Below are positions 24,341 to 34,912 of a DNA stretch of 64,000 bases, piece by piece. Each line of letters starts with the position of its first letter. Position 1 is the first letter of the stretch. Location of the stretch: assembly GCA_009733575.1 (NCBI GenBank), contig ML769598.1:56041-120040 (forward strand), written 5' to 3'. Position numbers and translations under genes: made by a program. Under the pieces are notes generated by a model, which had not been told where the DNA came from, did not search any database, and was given only the letters and a program-made list of their open reading frames with translations. This DNA is from Gymnopus androsaceus JB14. Its lineage: Eukaryota > Basidiomycota > Agaricomycetes > Agaricales > Omphalotaceae.

Positions 24341-25129
24341 AACATTGATGTGCCAGTCATGACCCAAGATTTTTCTGAATTGATCACATTTTCAAAGGAC
24401 TGTCTATTCAGAATTTTAAGCCATGCAGTAGAAAGAATTCAGGATTTTCTAAAGTGTTGAAAACCATGGTTGCATGCAGCGTGACTTTTGAAAATGAATT
24501 GATTTTGAGAGTGAAAAAAATCGGACAGCTTAGCGGTCTAGCCGGTATCAAGATATGTTGGCTACTGGTAGATTAGATGGCTTGATGTAGTCAGAAAGTT
24601 AGAGTTTACCGAGGTTCAGAAATTCGAGGGTTTTGAGCATGTTTCGGCATCAACGGCACCATGACTTTACCACTCAAGTCACTGGATGTCACGTTTGCAC
24701 GTCCCTGCTATTTTGAAGGTCATCATCGGCACCTTCTGGCACCAGCTCAACTCACATAAAATCTCAAAATGTTCTGAGGACAGTCATTAAGAGAATAGGT
24801 AGCTACTCTGAAAATCTTAGAGCTCCCGGATAAGAATTGAGCAAGTTTTTCTATACCAATGATTCGCATTACTAGGTTAGCTATAGTACTGGTAGCATAT
24901 ACTTGGGATTCTGGGACAGCATGCAAGAGAGAACAAGAGAAGGGAATACCTCAAAGATGTGTGCGCATGTGAAGCCGAAAAAGAAGGCAGAGCAATGACA
25001 ATGATGACAAGACAACAATAAAGCAAGAGCAAAGGCATCCCTCTACCTTCCATCCCAACCTCAACCTCCATCTCCGTACCTCATCCCTGGAATTTCTCAT
25101 GGCCATTAAGAGCAGCTTCTGGCGCAGCA

Positions 25130-26142
25130 CTAAACCCAACATATGGCGTAGAATGGCTGAGTGTCGCCCCAAATCGAAGAGTAGGTCAACACCGGAGAGA
25201 CCAGTGTAGGCAAAGTCTGGGGGACATCATATACCACACAGTCATACGAGTTGTCAAATTTGGTCTTTAGGAACAAGTCGCCACCAGCTTTGTTATTAGG
25301 ATAATTGTGGTTGTGGTGGTAATGATGATGATGATGATGATGATGATTAGCAGAGGCCGGGTCCAAGTATGAGGAGGAACCTCCTCCATCTAAAGTGTGA
25401 GTACAATTTATGTTGTTCATGTCAGAGTGCAAATGAAGATGATTCTTGCTGTGTTAATGCTGCTGACAGAGTTGTAGATCTGTGTTTTGAATGCTCTAAC
25501 TGAGGCTGGATTGTTTGAGAGGTCGTGCACATGATATCATTTGTAATGTTTCTCGATTTTGGGATACTCATGCTGTTATGCTGATAGTGGCGAGGCGCAG
25601 CCGGCGGCATAGATGAAGGAGGGAGTGCTGATTACTGATCAAGTGGTTGTTGTTGTTGCTGTAGTTATGATTAGAAGAAGAAAGACCGTTCCCGTTTGTG
25701 TAAGGCCTCAGCCCGACTTAGTTCCCACAAGTACAAGTAGACCTCTTTCTATTCTTGGCATAGTCGAATAAACAAGGTACAGCGTACGTGGTGGAGGTAA
25801 TAAGTCAAGTCAAAGCTAATATAAAAGTAAATAACGTAGCAGTGGGTATAAGAGTCCGTTGGGATCTAAATTAGCAAGCTTGCTTGCGAGAGTCTGCCTA
25901 CAGGAGACAAGTTGGGATGTAGATAAGATATACCTAATTTGAGCCATATCCGTTACAGTTTGAGCTTGAGTACTCATACTACTGATGATGCCCAGCATCA
26001 TGTTCCCATTCCCGCATACAACTCGTCTGAGCAGCTGCGCGAGCCCTTCCATTAAGCTGAGATTGAGAGTACCTCGACTGCTGCTGACTCCCACGTGGCT
26101 TGGAGTCTTAATCCCCATCCGCACCATCCAACTCCAAAACAA
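25130..26142 (-). pseudogene. Degenerate poly-His/Asn gene fragment
   Basis: Minus-strand frames at 25816-26142, about 25450-25700 and 25130-25432 have the Gln/Asn/His-rich composition of a fungal regulatory protein tail. The last one contains eight His in a row, encoded by a (GAT)n run on the plus strand at 25325-25350, and ends YSSIWGDTQPFYAICWV. The frames do not join cleanly and contain stops, so I call it a fragment. It lies downstream of the NYN fragment on the same strand and could be its former 3' end. Confidence 0.35.
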
Positions 26143-26762
26143 CCAGCAAATTCCCAGACGATGGATGATGGTACGACAACAACAAAGGATTCAAAGCCAT
26201 TGTAGAAGCTGGCATACAATAGCCTGTAACACCAACATTGAAATCTGCATAATCACAATGACGATAGGTATTTACTTCAACGAAGTGTTGCCAACAGCTA
26301 ATCCTGTCAAGGGCACTCTCGCATGCATGGACATAAACTAAATGTCCATCTGGATATGTTCCGTGGACATTGGATAGTTAACATAGATGTTAGATTGATT
26401 GTGATACTTTAGGTTCAAGATTAAGGTCGCATTGATTGAAAAGAGACCTGTATACAGTAGTTGAGATTTAGAAATGGGAGGAGCTGAAAAGATAGGGGAG
26501 AGGATGGATACTATTGGCAATATAATTTGTGAACCTGGGGAAAGAGGGACCAACACTAATAGGTCGCGCAAAGGAAGGAAGGGGAATGCGAGGTAGATAT
26601 GAAAAAGCAATGAATACTGGTGTTGGCACAACCAATTTTGTCTCGTTTGTCAGGATTTGCGCTGACGGTGTACTAGAAGGGCTAGGTAGAAGAGTTAAAG
26701 ACAAAGACAGCTGTGTGTCAATCCGACGGGCAAGAGCCATCCAACCTCTGTTATGATTTCGG

Positions 26763-27131
26763 TTAGTGGTAAAGACTCCGCAGTGATACTAGAATATCCT
26801 GGCGGACTCGTTTCTGTCTTGGGAGTACGAGAACATCCATATGAGGACAATCGGTCACACTGACACCAGAGGACTGCAGTTCAGATTGTAAAGTGATTAA
26901 CCGAGGAGAATTGATACTTTGCTCAGAGAGCTCCATATAGGCTTTCAAAAGCTTGATGCTCCCAAACTCGTGAGCAAGATTGCGAATCCTCCTGACGAGT
27001 TCATAGCCACTTAAGCTGGAAGGAGCAGCACAGTTCTCTGCATAATTGACGTCTTGAGCAAAAAAGTAGACCGAGTCGATTCAAGACTCACCATAATCCC
27101 AAAAAATAGCTACTTGTCCTGTTTCTTCCAT
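26763..27131 (-). pseudogene. NYN (limkain-type) nuclease domain, N-terminal fragment
   Basis: Starting at an ATG at 27129-27131, METGQ-type sequence reads EETGQVAIFWDY, then after a 54-nt intron (GTGAGT...GCAG) ENCAAPSSLSGYELV, GSIKLLKAYMEL and LQSSGVSVTDCPH. This matches the start of the NYN/LabA-MARF1 family, PIN-fold proteins of RNA metabolism; the first catalytic Asp (WDYEN) is present. The family's next block, with the conserved KDVADK and GDRDF-type acidic residues, is absent: after DCPHM the sequence diverges and stops at 26763. Thus only the first third of the domain survives. Confidence 0.72.
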
Positions 27132-27379
27132 ATCAAACAGAGGAGAAAAAGAGAAAGTTGAAATAATTTCAAAGACCCAATTTAAGCTTGGACTGGACCT
27201 AATGGATCCACAGAGTGGCAATTACGTTTAGCCTGTCACAATGGCAAACTCGGAAGAGCTTTGTAGTGTTCTCAGCTGTCGACTCACAGTGCTACCATAG
27301 CTAAGCTATGGTTGCAACTTGCACAACATGCGCAAGCCATATCTTGAAAAGGGGAGTGTGATATGTCAATCCAGAGGTT

Positions 27380-27700
27380 CGATGGTCTGTATTCATGTAT
27401 GATGAATGGGAATGTGGAAATAAATGAGCTGGGATATCATTTTTTGGATACAAGAGTCATGAAAGACAAGAATTGAATAAAATAATGATAGTCTTTAAAG
27501 CTGTAGACTAGCAATCCTTGTCTGTCGGAGCAAAACAATACTAGGCATATCATCGATAGTGAGAGCAAGGTGCAGCCATACAGGGCTCAGGAGTTGCGAA
27601 GGGCAAGAATCGAAAGAAATAATTGTAGTCCTCATAGCTGTGGACTAGTGATCCTCACATGTTGGAGTGGCATAAGCGGTTCATTGATTCACCATGGAGA
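27380..27700. repeat. Diverged tandem repeat, about 125-bp unit
   Basis: GACAAGAATTGAATAAAATAATGATAGTC...CTGTAGACTAGCAATCCT (about 27465-27520) recurs as GGCAAGAATCGAAAGAAATAAT...CTGTGGACTAGTGATCCT (about 27600-27657). Non-coding. Confidence 0.5.
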
Positions 27701-27989
27701 ATTAGATGGAACAATACAATGGTGCAATGGCAGCAGAAGACGTATCATGGTTATTAATGTATGGTTTGTGAGACAGACGTAGCAAATTGGGAGCAGAATA
27801 ATGATGTTGCTGGGATAGATACATAGATGATAGAAATAACCTATAACAGTCACAGTAGGATGGGCGGAACCATGGCAAAGTATATGGCAGGTAGTTGGAC
27901 GCAATGCGAAAGCCGAAACAGAGACCATAATGCCCCACTGATCCACAATGCATGTACGATCTTGGACAGATTGTTAGTAGGATTTCATA

Positions 27990-28200
27990 GATAATGATAT
28001 GTCCATTTGGACGGCCCATTGGCAGGAAATATAGTATGTCGCAGGTAGCTATAAAGAATAATGATGATATAATAGCCTATTCGGGCGGTCCATTTGGACA
28101 TAAATATGAGATTGCCCATTTGGAGGTGAATATGAGATTGCCCATTTTAGGCAGTCCATTTGGACACAAATATAATAGCATGATAGCCCATTTGTGCGGA
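27990..28200. repeat. CCATTTGGAC tandem-type repeats
   Basis: CCATTTGGAC(G/A) and GCCCATT words followed by AAATAT(A/G)AGATT recur five to six times in irregular spacing. No coding frame. Confidence 0.5.
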
Positions 28201-28249
28201 AATATAAGAAAGATATACCTAGAATACTTACCGTTCACCCACTAATGAT

Positions 28250-30159
28250 ATGGAATCGAAAGTCGCAGGGAATTTTCCTTTCCGACCTATGATGAGACCC
28301 ACTCGTGAACATCGTCTTTCTCCCTTCAAAGGAATACCGAGGGTTTCCCAGCCACAGAGGTTGAGTAGGGCGGCGTGAGCAATTGTGAGCCTGGAAGGAG
28401 ATGCAGTGGTGTCTGAGTCATTGCGTATGGAAAGTTCGGTGCACTATCAAGAAGAGATCAGCTGTCTGAAGCAAGTGAAAACAGACCAAACTTACTATTC
28501 AGATCCTGCAAGTGTTCCATTTTTGCTTTGAACAATTCACCGGTCATAGTCTTTCTACCTCCGACAGCAGAGTATTGCTATCAGAATTGTAGGCACCTTG
28601 AGCGAGACTTGGACCGTTGTCCATTTTGTCAGTCCATGCACTGTGACTTTGTGAGATTGCTGCATGAAGAACGTTACTCTCAAAAGACACAAATATGACA
28701 ACAAACTAACCTTTGAAAATGTCAGATGATGGTTTCTGAATTGACGAAGAGACTGGATGCATTTTTTTCGGCTGCTTTGACTGTTTCAAACCTACGAACA
28801 ACAATCAGAACCAACAACATCAAGGAAGAACACAGACAAATTCACAGTACAAACCCATACTCGCTTTCCTTCTCGCCAACATGTCTCGTAAAGCTTCTAA
28901 TGCTTCAGATCTCTCCAAACGGAGAGCAAAGCTTGAAAAGCTGATCTTCCAGATAATGCAGTGGCAAGCGATTAATATACACATTGTGCAACTTGAACTG
29001 GTCATCATTGGTATCATATGACGTACAGTTGTCACCAGAGCTAGGAGTATGCACAGAGTCATTCGGATTAAGAGTGATCTTTGGAAGAGCATTTGTCGTG
29101 TCCTTTTCAAGAGCTTCGAGGTCAATGGGACCTGTTGACACAAGGTGTTATATCCATGCTATCATCACCGCTCATTTCCGACACTTACCGCCGATTTCCG
29201 ATCACTTGTCATAGATTAATCAACCTTTCAATGTATCAACACATTGACTACTGTTTTATTCATACAATCATCACTGCTTGTTGCCGACGTCCGACACTTG
29301 CTGCCGATCATCGACACTTGCCGCCGATTTCCGATCAATCGCCATCGATCGATTCACATATCGATCTGATAGCTGCCCTTTACCTTCGGAAACATCCCTA
29401 TCATGTTTAGACACACTTTCTGATACTTATTGTTTTATTCCTCTTATATTCTTTTGTCTTTCTTACTGAATTACTTTATTGTCGTACTTACTGAATACAC
29501 TCCCAGATATATATTACTTATTGTTCTTTACATTTATCCGTTTATCCGAACTGACTAGTATTTAAGTAGTATACCATGTATTGTAACTTTAGTTCGAAAA
29601 TCGACTTAGTCTAGCTGGTCTCACTTTCCGAGTCTTGCCTTTGTCTTTCCGATGTTTCCGGTTACTAAGCCAACACAGCCACGTGATCTCGGCAAAACCT
29701 CGGCTCCGCCTTTGGTTCCGCCGCCTTGACTTAGCTTAGGCCTTACCCTATTGTTTTCCTCTCGGGACACCTTACGGCGTGTCAAGGGTGTTGCCAATAG
29801 CTTCACCGAGTCCCATATCTCACGAGGTCCGGCCCGGACCCTTTCCGGACTATTTCCGTCCGATACCTCGGCCGCTCCACTCCGGGTCGCACGGACTTAA
29901 CACAAGGCAAGATGGACATGTCACTCGAGTTGGAGACAGAGGTAGGAATCGAGCAGGCTGAAGATTGGAATGAAGAAGAACTGGGAATAGTGCCACAAGT
30001 TGGCAAAGTAGTAATGGCATTTTTAGTAGGCAACACTTCAGGAGAAGAAGGAAGAGTTCCCTCGGAATGACTGCTGGCGCTGTCAAAGAACGCGTTCGTG
30101 TCTTCAAGGTCACGTTCTAGAGACACGTGAGCAATGGCGAGATGGCAGGAAATAATCAA
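28250..30159 (-). pseudogene. RRM-containing gene fragment split by a solo LTR
   Basis: Minus-strand frames read a Ser-rich N-terminal part (30159 to about 29908). After the LTR insertion, GPIDLEALEKDTTNALPK and HNVYINRLPLHYLEDQLFKLCSPFGEI (29130-28905) follow, the last being the RNP2-like start and first helix of an RNA-recognition motif. Downstream, MTGELFKAKMEHLQDLN and a Pro/Leu-rich stretch (about 28560-28300) look like further exons with splice sites. The LTR sits at 29146-29902 with its 5-bp target duplication. Family beyond 'RRM protein' is not clear. Confidence 0.55.
29146..29902. mobile_element. Solo LTR (757 bp)
   Basis: Begins TGTTATATCC and ends GGACTTAACA (TG...CA ends with TGTTA/TAACA inverted tips), flanked by a perfect 5-bp duplication CAAGG at 29141-29145 and 29903-29907. 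Inside are tandem CCGA(C/T)ACTTGC-like words (29180-29345) and a C/G-rich 3' part. No internal retrotransposon remains, so the element has recombined out. It interrupts the minus-strand RRM fragment. Confidence 0.88.
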
Positions 30160-30581
30160 ACATACCTATAGTTGGACTACTGTTAAGATTAAGCATTCTC
30201 ATAAGGCCAGCAACCTATGTTCGTGTGTAGCGTTGCATCACATCAATAAACGCGGTTGACTGGATTGTGTAAAAGTAAGCCTCTGCGGGAGTGCTGGATC
30301 AGTTGAGTGAATAGATGCTGGCAACCGTCGTGTAAAGCAGTTCCAATCTTGGAATAATGGTGTGATCAGCATCCGCAAAATTGAAAACAAAACAAAGACT
30401 TACCATCACTGGCATCCAAGACACAAGCAGCTGCAACCTCCATACCCTCTCCCTACCAACCTTCAAAGATTTCGCTGTTGAGTGCCCTCAAGAAGTTTGA
30501 GAAAGCACCTGTCGTGACATCCATGGTGCCGTGATAAGATAAGTAGAGCTGTATTTGCCGGTTCCGTTCAGAATGATCTTT

Positions 30582-31073
30582 GGTATGTCAGATAAACGCC
30601 ACCTGACGACCTAACGTCATTACAGATTATAAGTACTGATTAGGAAGATAAGATATCAAAACGTTGATTTATTGTTGATTTATTAAGTCCATTGCGCACG
30701 TCAGTCGTGACCCACCTCCACTACTGTTTTCACAGCCAGTAGCTTATTATATTTATTATATATAAATATACAATGTATATTAGTGCTAATGCCAAGAGAG
30801 TATGAGTCCTTCACTGATTCTTTTCCGGAGTGTTGGAAGGGCTCACATGCAGCTTTGCGCTTCCTCGGCGTTATCTGCGAGAACGAGGGCTGAGAGGAAG
30901 TGAAGGAAGGGCCTAGAATAAGTTGTCTAGCTGATCCACCAACTGTGAAAACAGCAGTGAGGCGCGCGTGCGACGGACTGAGGAAATCAACGTTTTGATA
31001 TCTTATCTTCCTATTCAGTATAATCTGTAATGACGTTAGGTTATCAGGTGGGGTTTACAGTATCTGACATACC
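30582..31073. mobile_element. MITE-like TIR element (about 490 bp)
   Basis: GGTATGTCAGATA...CCACCTGACGACCTAACGTCATTACAG at the left is mirrored at the right end, with about 85 bases of inverted repeat including AAGATAAGATATCAAAACGTTGATT. The core has no coding frame and includes a GTTCGGTCC-free, AT-rich region. I see no convincing target duplication. It lies next to the inner edge of the right arm of the 10.6-kb element. Confidence 0.75.
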
Positions 31074-31079
31074 GAAAGA

Positions 31080-33270
31080 GGAATGAGCTTGTTCAGGTCT
31101 AACATCCTTGCCATTACTGGTGGATGAATTGGTTTCGCTGGTAAAAGTAACCTGTGCAGCATTAACCAAGGTGAATATGGCTAGGGTTTGATTGGTTGAG
31201 CTATACTGCACCGCTGGGGGTCCAATCCATGAGCCGGCATAGATGCTGCTGTTGTGATCAGCTGCCTCTGTCATAATCGTGTTGTACTAGTCAATAATTG
31301 GTCTTTGAGCTATTCATTTTAGCCACCAAGTTCAATCCAAAGGCTGACCTATGAACAGAAAGGAAATCCTGGATCATGTACGTAACAAGGTTGGGAGGTC
31401 CACTCGGAGTATGATATACAGTTCCAAGCCCTTGAACGAGGACCTTGTTGCCCAAACCACTTCCAGCATCTAGAAGAAATAGTTTATGAACAATGTACAA
31501 TAGTGAGCATTAGCATTGAATGCACTGATGATCCCATTGGTAGCATTACATAGCACATTCATTGTGAGCATCATATTGACAAGACTGGAATGCCTGTATG
31601 GTTCAATTTATGGGCCTTCAGATAGTGAAATTGTGAATGCAGCTTAGTGTGTGGCTCGGGTATGCCAGGTATGCCGGGTTTCCGGGTCGGGTGGCTGTGC
31701 CGGGTCGGGTTGGGTCCAGCTCTATGGACCCGAGACCCGGCAATATACCCGGATCCATCAATGGTCAAGAGTACCTACATTTTACTATAGCTATTTAATG
31801 TACACTACAAGATATAATTTACCTGTTAAAGTATTTATAAAACTCTTAAAGGTCTTTTAGCAATGGTTCCGGGCGCTTAAACACGCTGGAGGCCATGATG
31901 TCATGGTATTCTGGGTCAAAATGCCATGATATCATGGCCTCCAATCCATTCTGACTATATAAATATGACAAAAGTCATAATATATAGTACTTTAAAGCTT
32001 TTATACTACTTGGCAAACCCGGAACCTGGACCCAGCACTAAACCCGGACCCGACCTACCGGGTACAGGTTTGATGCCGGGTCCGGGTTGGGTTGGCATTT
32101 TGGGCACCCGACCTGACCCGAGCCACACACTATGAATGCTCAAGGGGTTCATGTCCTTGGTGGTGGAATTGAGGTTGCTGAGGATGGAGACTATGATATT
32201 GAGTTTGAACATGATGCAGATGGTCTTCTGATTGAGCATCTAGAAAGTCTTACAATTTCAGAGAATTACAGGGAAGTGCAGAATAATATAGGAACTGTAG
32301 AGTAGTATGTAGAGTACCATGTAAATTTTATCTTCTTCAACTTAAAAAATGACTAGGGTGAAATAGGGTGGGCAGCTGCCCCAAGTACCAACTTGAATAG
32401 GCAGCTGCCCAAAGTACCAACTTGGGTGGGCAGCTGCCCCAGGTACCAACTTGGGTGGGCGGCTGCCACAAGTACCAACTTGAATAGGCAGCTGCCCCAA
32501 GTACCAACTTAGATGGGCAGCTACCCACAGTACTCAGTAATGTGGGCAGCTGCCTATGCACATTGGGATATTCTCACATAAATCTTAAAAATGATTAGGA
32601 TGAAGGTGGGCAGCTGCCCCAAATACCTGGTACTTGGGGCAGCTGCCCACAGTAATTAGTAATGCAGCCAGCTGCCCACAGCAATAATTCATGTATGATT
32701 GTATCCCTTTGTTGATATATATATTACAAGTAACAGTGTGGAGTTGCTGCTGATCATGTAAATCCACTAAGGTCTTGGATTATGTTATTGTGGCCATATT
32801 CATTATTGGTGTTGTGTATATACTGGCAAGAAAGGTAATGAAAGATAAGGTCATCCACAGCTGGATCCATGGCCAGGAATATGGGCAGCTGCCTTGAAAT
32901 ATCAAGTAATATTGTGTCAGTAAGATAATGTATATACTCATGAAATTAATGAAAAAATGATAGGGGGGAATTCTGGACCAAATTGGTGAAAAACAGCAGG
33001 CAGCTGCCCAGAGGGACCCCGGACACCTGTGACATGTGACAAGTTGGGCAGCTCCCCAGCCCTGACCAGGCAGCTGCCTGGTAGGCAGGGCAGTGATTTT
33101 GATCAAGACAGGATTGGTGGGCTGCTGCCTGGAAAAATTGAGCACAGGTGGGCAGCTGCCTCACTGAAATATTGGCTGGGCAGAATGCCCAAAAAAGTAA
33201 CCTCTTGGGATAATTTAGGTACATCAGTTTTCTATCCTAACTCGGTCATATATAGTGGTTGCCTGAAGTG
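31080..33270. repeat. Right terminal inverted arm of the 10.6-kb element
   Basis: This is the reverse complement of 22648-24340 with a nested element at 31645-32132. GGCAGCTGCC-like palindromes occur about 15 times from 32370 to 33160, at roughly 30-base spacing in 32370-32560. The tandem GGGCAGCTGCCCCAAGTACCAACTTG unit there is more expanded than in the left arm. Confidence 0.75.
31645..32132. mobile_element. Nested hAT-like MITE
   Basis: The TIRs TAGTGTGTGGCTCGGGT and ACCCGAGCCACACACTA are exact, and the subterminal parts are rich in CGGGT/ACCCG. TGAATGC is present on both sides (31633-31639 and 32133-32139). The matching position in the left arm of the 10.6-kb element is uninterrupted (GTGACTGC-TTGAGG), which gives an empty site. 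TAG-type tips and an about 8-bp duplication fit hAT elements; the left copy of the duplication has three extra bases. Confidence 0.8.
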
Positions 33271-33299
33271 TCGAGGTGACAGACAGTGTTCTTCCCATT

Positions 33300-33950
33300 C
33301 TTTTCCAACAGTATGTCCAAGACCACGGACAGGCATGGCAACCACAGTGGATCCTTTCTGCGCATTCCGTAGGATCTCTCGCGCCTGACGATCGTCCTCA
33401 GATTCGTAGGACTTGTTGTTGTTGTTCGTGCCGACGCTTCCGTATTACGAGGTCCGCTTCCTCCTCAGGTTCTTCCACAGATTCTAGTTCGTGCTGAGAC
33501 TCGGATTCAGAGAAGAGAGGGTTGTGATCGAGGTCTGCCTCTGCTTTGTCCGGAACTTCTGGTAAAGGCGAAAGTGTATGGGGAGGAGGAGCAGGAGGAG
33601 GGTTACGACTTTTGTTCATTCAGCGGGACGGGGGTACAATGGGAGGAGCTTCTACGGATGCAGACCTGGAACGAGACCGAGTGTTGCAAATTGTGGTGAA
33701 GGGTTAATCATGGATGTGAGAGGAGCTTCTAGGGATGCAGACTTGGAACGAGATCGAGTGTTGCGATGGGGTACAACAACTTGTGGCGAAGGGTTGCTCG
33801 TGGACGCTATAGGCTGTCGACAAAGACTAGGAGATGGTACGACCTGCTCCATCATTTCCTCCATTGAGAACGGAACTTCTGGGACATCCCCGTCAGCTTC
33901 TGGAATGACTGCAGGGGCACCAGGAGACGTGGAACGATGACCATCTGACG
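33300..33950 (-). other. Chimeric minus-strand frames, Pro/Glu/Ser-rich
   Basis: Frames at 33398-33619 (SRNPPPAPPPHTLSPLPE, then ESVEEPEEEADLVIRKRR) and 33652-33864 (RNTRSRSKSASLEAPLTS) have disordered-protein composition. An 80-bp segment is tandemly duplicated at about 33638-33780. They may be later exons of the open frame ending at 33999. No family recognised. Confidence 0.35.
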
Positions 33951-33998
33951 CTTGGCCTTCCTCTTTGTCTGCATCTTGCAGTGGAGGATCTATGTTGA

Positions 33999-34912
33999 CT
34001 AGAGTTTGAGAGGTCCAGGAGCATCCACAGAAATTGATTTGGGCCGGCGTGCGCCTCGCTTGGGACGAGGGGCAGCTCCGCGTGAAGTCGACGCAACTGG
34101 ATTTCCTTCTTCCTCCTGCTGATTCTCCTTGTCCAGCTGGTCATCATCTTCGCATCCCTCATTATCAACTTCTCGTTCCTTTCCTTTATTTGAGACAGGT
34201 TTCTGTTTCCGTTGAGATGCTTCTAACAATATTCTCTCTTCTTCTTCATCTCCCTCCTTATTCCTCTCTTCTTCATCCTCGTCTTCTTCCAAAGCTTTGT
34301 TGAGACGACGATCTAGACGATAAGGAGCGTTGGGATCCGGCTCCTGTTCAGCAGCAATCTCAGCAATTTTCAGGTCAAGACGGGCTTGATTCTTCTTGTA
34401 ATGCTGGCGCCAGCTTTCCAACTCCCTTCTACAGGATACGGACCTAGCCTTTTCCGCTGTTGTGCCGAGGTCTTCGAGCTCCTCTTCGGTCGTGGGGACC
34501 CAGAACGGTGAGAGGGGCAGGAGGTCGTAGCTAAAACAATTTGGTTAACGATAAACATACAAGGCGTGAAGGACATTTTAACTCACCCACTGAACACCAA
34601 CATTGGGCTCGCAGCCCCACTCGTCCGTTTCCAAATATCATCTGCAAACCCAAAGCTTTCTACGACAGGTAAATGAGCGGTGATGGTGAAGAAGGAGGTG
34701 CCTTCTTTCATTTCTTTGGCCACGATCCGGCCTTTGCGTTTGGAGACTACAGCGTAGACTTTACCAAGGACGTCGGCTGGAGGGAAGTGAAATGAGATTA
34801 GTACACAAAAATCCGAACCCACCCAAAAAACTTACTACTACACTGGATATCACAACTAAACATTGCCAGCATCAGCCTTGGGCTCCACTCTAGCAATGCG
34901 CTCTTGCATGCA
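33999..34912 (-). pseudogene. EFL1: EFL1 C-terminal fragment fused to an acidic tail
   Basis: From about 34912 the minus strand reads LEWSPRLMLAMFSCDIQCS, then after an intron [59 protein letters not shown]. After another intron comes PFWVPTTEEELEDLG. These are the C-terminal (domain IV-V) landmarks of EFL1. Instead of ending about 25 residues later, the frame continues without a stop for about 150 residues of Glu/Lys-rich sequence (ELESWRQHYKKNQARLDLKI, then RNKEGDEEEERILLEASQRK) to a stop at 33999. The upstream join at about 34912 is not EFL1. This is a rearranged copy, opposite in orientation to the EFL1 fragment at 22047-22645. Confidence 0.8.

Larger units (their letters stand above)
22648..33270. 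mobile_element. 10.6-kb composite long-TIR element (Pack-MULE-like)
   Basis: The left end CACTTCAGGCAACCACTA is matched by TAGTGGTTGCCTGAAGTG at the right end; the first several hundred bases of the arms are over 95 percent identical in inverted orientation. TTGAGGTG (22640-22647) before the left end and TCGAGGTG (33271-33278) after the right end form an 8-bp target duplication with one mismatch. Long TIRs, an 8-bp duplication and host-gene fragments inside are what Mutator-like Pack elements look like, though I see no transposase to confirm the superfamily. Later insertions sit inside it: a solo LTR and two MITE-like elements. An alternative is two separate smaller elements flanking host DNA by chance. 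Confidence 0.7.

Noticed and set aside
25320..25355. (GAT)n microsatellite as an independent repeat feature
   Set aside because: It encodes the His run of the minus-strand fragment, so I describe it there.
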